NCBI GenBank assembly: GCA_947175455.1
Contig: CAMWMW010000126.1
Coordinates: 1-5,974 of the forward strand
Direction of reading: 5' to 3'
DNA length: 5,974 bases
Origin: an uncultured Porphyromonadaceae bacterium
GTDB lineage: Bacteria; Bacteroidota; Bacteroidia; Bacteroidales; Muribaculaceae
In this document: piece after piece, positions 1 through 4,993 of the stretch
Position numbering within the stretch: the stretch's first letter is position 1
How the letters are laid out: every line of letters begins with the position of its first letter
Notes under the pieces: generated by a model
Seen by the model: only the letters and a program-made list of their open reading frames with translations
What the model was told of the DNA's origin: nothing
The model's database searches: none
Position numbers and translations under genes: made by a program

Positions 1-66
1 ACGGCGCCCGGTTTCCCAATAATTTTCCTCCGCCTAACCCCATCCAATGTTACCATTCTGGAATTA
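1..66 (-). other. Disrupted continuation of the SusC-like reading frame at the window edge
   Basis: Reading on in the SusC frame beyond the TAA at 66-64 gives: stop, F Q N G N I G W G, a second stop (TAG, 36-34), then A E E N Y W E T G R R. SusC proteins normally continue after RFARGNRWG with a pattern like FFPSVSxGWRxxEENFW, so F, the GW pair and the AEENYW block match the family in the same frame. The positions between them do not match and two of them are stops. A 10-bp direct repeat, TAACCCCATC, occurs at 35-44 and 65-74 and overlaps both stops. I infer either base-call or assembly error at a contig end, or a real decaying gene. The dense clustering of changes in the last 66 bases favours error. 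Confidence 0.7.
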
Positions 67-1989
67 ACCCCATCGGTTTCCCCGTGCAAATCTTGAAGAA
101 CCGTCATAACGGCCTGAAATCTCGACAAGGTATTTGCCCATGTAGTCATAGTTCACACGACCGAAAATACCCTGCAGAGAATATTGATTCTGACCTCCCG
201 CCAAAGACAATACCTTGTTGCCGTTGTCGTCTGTACCGATCAGGTCGAAGTCTGACAGGTCGTCTGAAATCAGATATTCAGCAGTTCCTTCGATATTCTT
301 GTAGTTGCGTGTCTCATAGTTGTAACCGGCAGTTACAGTGAGATTGTGCGCATCCTTGAACGTGTCTTTATAGGTTGCGAGACCATTGACAGCATAATAG
401 TTATATGTTCCCACTGTTTCCACAAGCTCGTTTCGTCCGGCTCCGGTTACATAATACTGCATTTCCTGGTCAGGATACGTTCTGTAGGGAAGATTTATAT
501 TACGTCCTGTGTTGCGGTTCTGGTTGAAACGGTAAGTAAAGTCTCCGTGAATCGTCAACTGAGGGATAGGATTATAATTCACCGATGTCGTGTTTGTGAA
601 ATCAGTCTTGCGGTCTATCTGCTTGCTCTTACCCTCCATTGCAAGGATGTGGCGCGCATTTGCGATATTGTTACCCTGATAAGGAGTCTTGTAGACATAC
701 GAACCATCGGGGTTTGTCACAGGATAGCATGCGAGTGCATGGCGGGAAAAGCCCTGCAGAATGCCCTCCTTTGAACCGAGATACTCATATGTAGAGCCAT
801 AGAAAGAGGTATTGTTGCTGACAGTGATCCATTTGTTAACGGGGAAGTCAATCTTCGCACGCAAATTGTACTTCTTGAATTCATCACCGTTCACCTTCAG
901 ATAACCGTCACTTGTGTTGAGACCTCCTGAAAGATAATAACGGATCTTCTTCATTCCGCCGCTCAACGAGAGGTTGTGCTGCTGAGAGAACCATTTGTCA
1001 CGGAAGAATGTATTGTACCAGTCGGTATTGGCATAATATTTCCAACGACGCTGACCACCGACGGTCTCTTCAACCACCCAGGGACGGTCAGGATGTTCCG
1101 TCTTGTCATTCACCCGGGCAAGAAGTTCCTGCATGTCGTTCTCGTCATATGATATATATTGCTTTCCCTGCGACGGAGTATAGAATTTGTTTACAAGATA
1201 CACTGACCAGAAACCTGTGTTCTCATAATCATTGCAGGTGGTAGGTTCCTGCCATCCGAATCTGCCGTTATAACGCACAGTAGCCTTGCCTTCGTTATCC
1301 TGTCCGTTTTTGGTAGTAACAAGAATCACACCGAATGCGGCGCGCGCACCATACACAGCAGCTGCCGAAGCATCCTTGATTACGGAGATTGACGCCACAT
1401 CATTTGGGTTCACGTTGTCGATCTCGCCGATCGAGCCATCTATAAGAACGAGAGGTGAGCCTCCGTTGATCGATGCCTGACCTCGGATATTAAGATCCGG
1501 AGACGAGCCGGGGAGACCGGAAGAAGTTGTAACGTTAAGACCGGCAACCGCTCCCTGGAGCATGTTGGAGATAGTAGCGGCAGGACGGTCTTCAAGTTTC
1601 TTGCCGTCGACAGAGGCAACCGCACCGGTAAGGTTAACCTTCTTCTGGGTACCGTAACCGATGACCACTGTCTCCTCAAGGGTCTGTGCGTCTTCTTTCA
1701 TCACAATCTTCAGTGCGTTCTGACCGGGAGCGACCTTGATCTGCTGGCTCTGGTAGCCGACATACACGATCTTCAGAGTCGCCTCACCTTCAGGTATCTG
1801 AAGAGAAAAGTTTCCGTCGATGTCGGTCATACATCCCGTTCTCGACTTGTCAAGCATCACGCTGACTCCGATCAGCGGCTCACCCGCTTCATCGGTGATG
1901 GTGCCCGTTACCTGACGGCTCGCCGCCCACAGCGGGAAGCTGACCATCAGCGTCACCATCAAAAGAATTAGTCTTCTGACTTGTTTCAT
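64..1989 (-). CDS. SusC/RagA-family TonB-linked outer membrane transporter, C-terminally incomplete
   Basis: Imports an oligosaccharide or other bulky nutrient across the outer membrane using TonB energy, normally with a SusD-type lipoprotein lid. Visible in order: a signal peptide (basic MKQVRR, hydrophobic to about 20, cleavage near A22/A23); a carboxypeptidase-regulatory-like beta-sandwich domain (about 26-98, with TGTITDEAGEPLIGVSV and DGNFSL); a TonB-box-like stretch LEETVVIGYG (104-113); a plug domain (about 117-228, with LNIRG at 167-170 and ARAAFGVILVTTKNG at 215-229); then the first part of the beta-barrel, ending in GRYDGSSRFARGNRWG. There is no STN domain before the regulatory-like domain, so it is not the type that signals to an anti-sigma factor. 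Family members usually have about 1000 residues; this frame stops after 641, so roughly a third or more of the barrel is missing. Family-like residues continue past the stop (see 1-66). It lies 77 bp after the phosphoesterase gene and is probably co-transcribed with it. The start has no Shine-Dalgarno sequence, as usual in Bacteroidota. The family call is firm; the substrate is unknown. Confidence 0.95.
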   Translation of the reverse strand: MKQVRRLILLMVTLMVSFPLWAASRQVTGTITDEAGEPLIGVSVMLDKSRTGCMTDIDGNFSLQIPEGEATLKIVYVGYQSQQIKVAPGQNALKIVMKEDAQTLEETVVIGYGTQKKVNLTGAVASVDGKKLEDRPAATISNMLQGAVAGLNVTTSSGLPGSSPDLNIRGQASINGGSPLVLIDGSIGEIDNVNPNDVASISVIKDASAAAVYGARAAFGVILVTTKNGQDNEGKATVRYNGRFGWQEPTTCNDYENTGFWSVYLVNKFYTPSQGKQYISYDENDMQELLARVNDKTEHPDRPWVVEETVGGQRRWKYYANTDWYNTFFRDKWFSQQHNLSLSGGMKKIRYYLSGGLNTSDGYLKVNGDEFKKYNLRAKIDFPVNKWITVSNNTSFYGSTYEYLGSKEGILQGFSRHALACYPVTNPDGSYVYKTPYQGNNIANARHILAMEGKSKQIDRKTDFTNTTSVNYNPIPQLTIHGDFTYRFNQNRNTGRNINLPYRTYPDQEMQYYVTGAGRNELVETVGTYNYYAVNGLATYKDTFKDAHNLTVTAGYNYETRNYKNIEGTAEYLISDDLSDFDLIGTDDNGNKVLSLAGGQNQYSLQGIFGRVNYDYMGKYLVEISGRYDGSSRFARGNRWG

Positions 1990-2030
1990 AAGGTAGGTAT
2001 TAGTAAGTAATTTAGTTTTCTACGAACGAT

Positions 2031-2061
2031 GTTGATGATGAATGCATGATTCATCATCAAC
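2031..2061 (-). repeat. 13-bp perfect inverted repeat between the phosphoesterase and susC-like genes
   Basis: The arms GTTGATGATGAAT (2031-2043) and ATTCATCATCAAC (2049-2061) are exact reverse complements around a 5-nt loop. The repeat starts 5 bp after the phosphoesterase stop codon and ends 41 bp before the susC-like start. In minus-strand RNA it would form a stem-loop. No run of T follows it and the stem is AT-rich, so it is not a typical intrinsic terminator. A hairpin that stabilises the upstream message or lowers read-through into the transporter gene, or a protein-binding site, would fit. The structure is seen directly; the role is inferred. Confidence 0.7.
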
Positions 2062-2066
2062 AGTCA

Positions 2067-4052
2067 TTATTTGATGTCTATCCTATATGTCGCGACATCA
2101 AACGCCTTGGGTCGTTCCATTGTCTCTGTCCATGTGTGACCGAACTCATCTTTTATTGTGATGACAAGGTCTGTATCCGCATCAGGAGCCACAACCTTAT
2201 AGAAGTGGTGACGGTTCTGCGCTGTTCCCACTGGAGCGCTCGTAATATCATTATTGAAACGCTTCATGGTCTGAGCCATGATCTGAACCGGATCAAAAGC
2301 GCTCACTTCCTTTACTTCAAGACTTGTACCGTCAGCTGTTTTCACCGTGCACGTCCAACGCGAGTTTTTCTGCCATGCGTTGATCAGCACTTCGTTGCGC
2401 TGCACCCCGTCATAAGCCTTGATGATATTCGCGTACTGAGCACGCATTGCGGCATTTGTCAGATTGGGGACATCATCCATAGAGAACTCCACCTTGTTAA
2501 GGTCATATGTGCGGAACTGGAAATTCTCATCCTTGCCGGCACATTTGTAAATCCATTTGATATCTTTTCCGGATATATCCCACACTCCGTATCCGCAGGG
2601 TGTGCCATCGGAAGCCTGAAGCAGTCCGGGGGTCAGGTTTCCGCTCCACCACCAGTCGGAACATATCGCCGACAGGTTATGCTCATAGATGTTGCGACCT
2701 CCCGTGATCGAGTTCTCGGGAACTATGTTATAACTGCGGTGTGTATGTCCGGTGACATAGTGCACAAGCTGGTAGCCGTCGAAGGCGGCAAGCAGTTTGT
2801 CGCAGTCCTTCATGTTTTTGCCGAATGTATTCACACCGGTTGTAGAGAACACCGGCACATGCATCATTACGAGGATAGGAGTCGATTTGTCGACATGCGC
2901 GAGATCTTTGGCAAGCCACGCCCACTGTGGGTCATAAATCTGACCTTCGATATGATTGCGGGAGCCATCGCCGTTATAAGTGACACAATCCACATTATCA
3001 AGCATGATATAGTGAACATCTCCTATATTGAATGAGTAATAAGGGGGCGCGATATTGACAGCGAAAGGATTCTTGGCTTTTTGATTGCCGATTGCTCTCA
3101 TGTCGTTGTCATGGTTACCTATGGTATGGTAGATCGGAAGTCCGGACAAAGCGGTGTTTATTGTTTCATGATAATCAGCCGGACCATAATTACGGTCATA
3201 CCAGTAAAGATCCCATGTCATATCGCCCAATGTGATACCATATACTTTCTGGCTTGCCTGAAGACCCTTTACATATGTATTGATATCGGAAGCCACTTTG
3301 CCGAACTGAGACAGGTCATTGTTTACCTGGCGATTTGCCACATGCATATCGCCGAGGAATACTATTTTATACTTGCTCTGGTCGACTTTATTGAGAACAA
3401 AGCTCTGGTTTTCGGGCAGATCCGAAGCAGACATAAGCGTACGGTAATGATCCGGGAACACACCGTTGAGCTGGCATTCATAACCGGACGGCACAGAGAT
3501 GAACACATATCCTGTTTCCTTCGCCGATTTTAACTGATAAACGCCATCGCTGTCGGTAGTTGTGACTTCGACACCGTCGCTGACCACAACACCGGCTATC
3601 GGACCTTCCGCTGATTCAACCACGCCATAGACGGTTGTACCGGGCTGGATCTCGATCTTACGCGCTACAACATTAATAATAAGATTGCCGATCTTAACGC
3701 GACGATCATCGCGCTTGACATTCAGTTCGTAGGTTCCGGAAACAAAATCGCCCGGGAGCTTGAAACAAAAATGATCTGCGGCAGCTTCCGTAACGGCACA
3801 TACCTTGATTGTTCCGCCTTGAATAAGGTAAATCTGATCAGATGTCTGAAGTGTGTTTTCACAATCCACTCTGCAGTCTTCACCTTTTACAACATCCACA
3901 CTCGACGGGAGGGTAACTTTGATTTCAGTTGTGTTTCCACCACCGTTCGGTCCGGGATCTGGATCGTCTTTGCCTCCACAATTGACAAGACAGAGGGAGA
4001 AGACACTCAACACCAGGGTTGCCTGAAGCAGGCAAAGGAGTTTCTTTGTCAT
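2067..4052 (-). CDS. Surface-exposed calcineurin-like metallophosphoesterase lipoprotein
   Basis: Predicted metal-dependent phosphoesterase. The N-terminus is a lipoprotein signal with lipobox LVNC (22-25). The residues after the cysteine, GGKDDPDPGPN, resemble the acidic Bacteroidota export signal that sends lipoproteins to the cell surface. Residues about 43-130 form a beta-rich domain I cannot name, with four cysteines (60, 64, 85, 96). Residues about 134-192 fit the N-terminal domain often found on Bacteroidota calcineurin-like phosphoesterases (IQPGTTVYGVV, TTDSDGVYQL). The catalytic core spans about 228-445 with all expected metal-binding motifs: GDMH (234-237), GD (276-277), GNHD (312-315), MMHVP (396-400) and GHTH (435-438). 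Residues about 470-661 fit the matching C-terminal domain (DGTPCGYGVWDI). The core looks intact and likely active. It is probably the first gene of an operon with the SusC-like gene, suggesting a phosphoester nutrient. A phosphodiester, phosphomonoester or nucleotide substrate cannot be told apart from sequence. Confidence 0.93.
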   Translation of the reverse strand: MTKKLLCLLQATLVLSVFSLCLVNCGGKDDPDPGPNGGGNTTEIKVTLPSSVDVVKGEDCRVDCENTLQTSDQIYLIQGGTIKVCAVTEAAADHFCFKLPGDFVSGTYELNVKRDDRRVKIGNLIINVVARKIEIQPGTTVYGVVESAEGPIAGVVVSDGVEVTTTDSDGVYQLKSAKETGYVFISVPSGYECQLNGVFPDHYRTLMSASDLPENQSFVLNKVDQSKYKIVFLGDMHVANRQVNNDLSQFGKVASDINTYVKGLQASQKVYGITLGDMTWDLYWYDRNYGPADYHETINTALSGLPIYHTIGNHDNDMRAIGNQKAKNPFAVNIAPPYYSFNIGDVHYIMLDNVDCVTYNGDGSRNHIEGQIYDPQWAWLAKDLAHVDKSTPILVMMHVPVFSTTGVNTFGKNMKDCDKLLAAFDGYQLVHYVTGHTHRSYNIVPENSITGGRNIYEHNLSAICSDWWWSGNLTPGLLQASDGTPCGYGVWDISGKDIKWIYKCAGKDENFQFRTYDLNKVEFSMDDVPNLTNAAMRAQYANIIKAYDGVQRNEVLINAWQKNSRWTCTVKTADGTSLEVKEVSAFDPVQIMAQTMKRFNNDITSAPVGTAQNRHHFYKVVAPDADTDLVITIKDEFGHTWTETMERPKAFDVATYRIDIK

Positions 4053-4151
4053 GATTCGTAATTAGTTAATTCTTCTAAGGTTATTTAGTCCGGCTGACAG
4101 CTGTGCCATTCGGTCTGATTCAATTATTGCCGCATACATATCCTTTTTATA

Positions 4152-4185
4152 TGTTATCAGGAAAACGCCAGTTTTCCTGATAACA
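4152..4185 (-). repeat. 15-bp perfect inverted repeat upstream of the phosphoesterase operon
   Basis: The arms TGTTATCAGGAAAAC (4152-4166) and GTTTTCCTGATAACA (4171-4185) pair perfectly around the loop GCCA. The element lies 100 to 133 bp upstream of the phosphoesterase start codon. Neither strand has a T-run just after it, so it is not an intrinsic terminator. If transcription starts near 4226 (see 4232-4263) it would be a stable hairpin in the 5' leader; otherwise it could be a DNA operator for a dimeric regulator. The symmetry is certain; the function is inferred. Confidence 0.75.
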
Positions 4186-4186
4186 G

Positions 4187-4204
4187 GACATAATGCATTA
4201 TGTC
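4187..4204. repeat. 18-bp perfect palindrome, possible operator
   Basis: GACATAATGCATTATGTC is an exact 18-bp palindrome with no spacer, one base away from the 15-bp inverted repeat at 4152-4185. An uninterrupted palindrome makes a poor RNA hairpin, so binding of a symmetric regulator to DNA is more likely. It sits about 20 bp downstream of the start point of the candidate promoter at 4232-4263, a position that suits repression. No matching known operator is recognised. Confidence 0.55.
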
Positions 4205-4221
4205 GATTTCGAGTTTTAACG

Positions 4222-4309
4222 AAATTTTGCGTAAATTTATAGTAAAATTTCGTTTAGTGCAAATTTTTACACAAAAAATGTTTCGAAACGTAAATTTTAA
4301 CTTAAATTT
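4222..4309. repeat. Cluster of six AAATTT tracts upstream of the phosphoesterase operon
   Basis: The hexamer AAATTT starts at 4222, 4233, 4245, 4261, 4292 and 4304. Four of the steps are 11, 12, 16 and 12 bp, so several tracts fall near helical phase on the same DNA face. AnTn tracts repeated close to the helical period are known to bend DNA. The cluster surrounds the candidate promoter and may favour binding of nucleoid proteins or RNA polymerase. AT-rich composition alone could explain part of this. Confidence 0.45.
4232..4263 (-). promoter_or_regulatory. Candidate promoter of the phosphoesterase-susC operon
   Basis: On the minus strand, TTTG (4263-4260) is followed by a 20-bp spacer and TAAATTTA (4239-4232). 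This fits the Bacteroidota primary sigma pattern of TTTG, 19-21 bp, TAnnTTTG with one mismatch at the last base. The expected start near 4226 would give a leader of about 170 nt carrying both dyads at 4152-4204. An 11-bp inverted repeat (AACGAAATTTT 4218-4228, AAAATTTCGTT 4244-4254) brackets the -7 box, and a 10-bp palindrome GTTTCGAAAC lies just upstream at 4280-4289. The region is very AT-rich, so a chance match is possible. Confidence 0.4.
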
Positions 4310-4313
4310 CATT

Positions 4314-4363
4314 AAAAAAGAAGTTTCCGAAAGCATAATTGCAACTATGCTTCCGGAAACTTC
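4314..4363 (-). terminator. Intrinsic terminator of the TM2-domain gene
   Basis: On the minus strand an 18-bp stem (arms 4363-4346 and 4337-4320) closes an 8-nt loop and is followed at once by six T (4319-4314). Read in the minus direction the only non-Watson-Crick pair is a G-U wobble; read in the plus direction the same position is an A-C mismatch. This supports minus-strand use. It lies 39 bp after the TM2-gene stop codon and should insulate that gene from the phosphoesterase operon. There is no T-run on the plus side. Confidence 0.88.
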
Positions 4364-4402
4364 AATGTCTTGTCTGTCGGTAATTCTTCAGAAACGCACT
4401 GC

Positions 4403-4825
4403 TCAGAAAAGAGGCAGCGTGGATGTGGAATCGACATATTTGCGTTTGAAATCGGCATCAGACATACAGAGCATCATTATGCCCTGAATGAGGGTGACTA
4501 TTTCCCAAAGTCCGCATGTCACGATTGTAAGAAGAATCGTAATCAGACCGGCGGCGGTCTTGCCCATTACAAAATACTGCACGCCGAGACCACCGAGCAA
4601 TATCGCCATTATGCCGCAAAGCGTTTTCTTTGACGAAACCTCGGCATTGGCGGCATAAGATTTGCCGCTCCTCTGATAACGCTCCATGAGTTCGGGATAG
4701 GTGTAAAGCGGCTGCCATTCTCCCCCGTCTCTGCTTACCGGGGTTTCATTGGTCACAGGGTAAGCCATCATCTGCTCGGCAGACATGGGCCCGATTGTCT
4801 GGTTGTTAAGGGTGATGTAATACAT
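4403..4825 (-). CDS. GYF_2- and TM2-domain small membrane protein
   Basis: A 140-residue protein of unknown exact role. Residues 2-42 fit the bacterial GYF_2 domain, a putative protein-interaction module (YYITLNNQTIGPMSAEQM, then GGEWQPL at 34-40). After a short linker, residues 65-120 form a TM2 domain: two hydrophobic helices (about 69-86 and 91-118) with the signature LLGGLGVQYFVMGKTAAG and a CGLW turn (104-107). The tail MSDADFKRKY is also typical of TM2 proteins. There is no signal peptide, so the GYF_2 part is probably cytoplasmic and anchored by the TM2 hairpin in the inner membrane. The gene is a single-gene unit with its own promoter (-7 box at 4928-4921) and terminator (4363-4314). 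It is divergent from parC, and nothing suggests they share a function. The domain call is firm; the biological role is not known. Confidence 0.92.
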   Translation of the reverse strand: MYYITLNNQTIGPMSAEQMMAYPVTNETPVSRDGGEWQPLYTYPELMERYQRSGKSYAANAEVSSKKTLCGIMAILLGGLGVQYFVMGKTAAGLITILLTIVTCGLWEIVTLIQGIMMLCMSDADFKRKYVDSTSTLPLF

Positions 4826-4885
4826 AATTATATGAATTCCTTAGTTAATAAGTTATTATTGTCTATGATGCAGGTTGCTTATATC

Positions 4886-4906
4886 GTCACACAATAGTCA
4901 CACAAT
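4886..4906. repeat. Tandem 10-bp direct repeat in the TM2-gene leader
   Basis: GTCACACAAT occurs at 4886-4895 and again at 4897-4906, separated by a single A, giving an 11-bp period of about one helical turn. It lies 15 to 35 bp downstream of the -7 box at 4928-4921 for the TM2 gene, so it would be in that gene's transcribed leader. It could be a pair of binding sites on one face of the DNA or a small local duplication. No regulator is identified. Confidence 0.5.
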
Positions 4907-4920
4907 CTGTATTCTGATTG

Positions 4921-4928
4921 CAAATATA
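4921..4928 (-). promoter_or_regulatory. -7 box of the TM2-gene promoter
   Basis: TATATTTG on the minus strand is an exact match to the Bacteroidota -7 consensus TAnnTTTG. It would start transcription near 4914, about 90 nt before the ATG at 4825. No good TTTG is found 19-21 bp upstream; the nearest TTTTTG (4945-4940) is only 11 bp away. The promoter may therefore be weak or need an activator. Confidence 0.5.
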
Positions 4929-4961
4929 AGTGTTTTTTACAAAAAATTGTGATTTTTTTGT

Positions 4962-4969
4962 TAACTTTA
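4962..4969 (+). promoter_or_regulatory. Candidate -7 box of the parC promoter
   Basis: TAACTTTA, within TTTGTTAACTTTACGC, differs from TAnnTTTG only at the last base and resembles the TTAACTTTG boxes common before Bacteroidales housekeeping genes. It lies 24 bp before the parC ATG, giving a very short leader. The -33 region is only T-rich (4933-4938). It faces away from the TM2-gene box at 4921-4928 with 33 bp between them, so the two promoters share upstream DNA. Confidence 0.4.
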
Positions 4970-4993
4970 CGCATAAAATTCGAATTTTAACCT

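Larger units (their letters stand above)
4053..4402. other. 350-bp non-coding regulatory interval
   Basis: No credible gene lies here. From right to left it holds the 3' end and terminator of the TM2 gene (4314-4363), the AT-rich promoter zone with AAATTT tracts (4222-4309), the 18-bp palindrome (4187-4204), the 15-bp hairpin (4152-4185), and about 98 bp before the phosphoesterase ATG (4053-4151) with no strong structure. A weak second -7-like sequence, TATGTATG (4140-4133, minus strand), is present but poorly supported. Confidence 0.7.

Noticed and set aside
346..774. Plus-strand frame of 142 codons, and another at 3081-3533
   Set aside because: Both are antisense to confident coding sequence (the SusC-like and phosphoesterase genes), have no domain, and have Cys/His/Ile-rich composition typical of shadow frames.
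2046..3035. Long plus-strand reading frame of 329 codons
   Set aside because: It lies wholly antisense to the phosphoesterase gene, whose motifs are intact. Its translation is rich in Cys, His and Ile with no recognisable domain, as expected for a shadow frame.
4019..4035. Small hairpin TTGCCTG-AAG-CAGGCAA near the phosphoesterase start codon
   Set aside because: It lies in signal-peptide codons, has only a 7-bp stem, and could easily arise by chance. It might slightly affect translation, but nothing supports this.
4133..4140. TATGTATG on the minus strand as a promoter -7 box for the phosphoesterase gene
   Set aside because: It misses the TTTG core by one base and has no clear -33 TTTG. The TTTG-N20-TAAATTTA candidate further upstream fits better.
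4152..4204. The dyads as inverted ends of an insertion sequence or an attachment site
   Set aside because: The arms of the hairpin are 4 bp apart with nothing between them. No transposase or integrase gene or target-site duplication is seen.
4200..4487. Plus-strand frame of 95 codons across the intergenic region
   Set aside because: It runs through the AT-rich promoter zone and the terminator and into the antisense of the TM2 gene. It has low-complexity Phe/Asn/Lys content and no homology I recognise.
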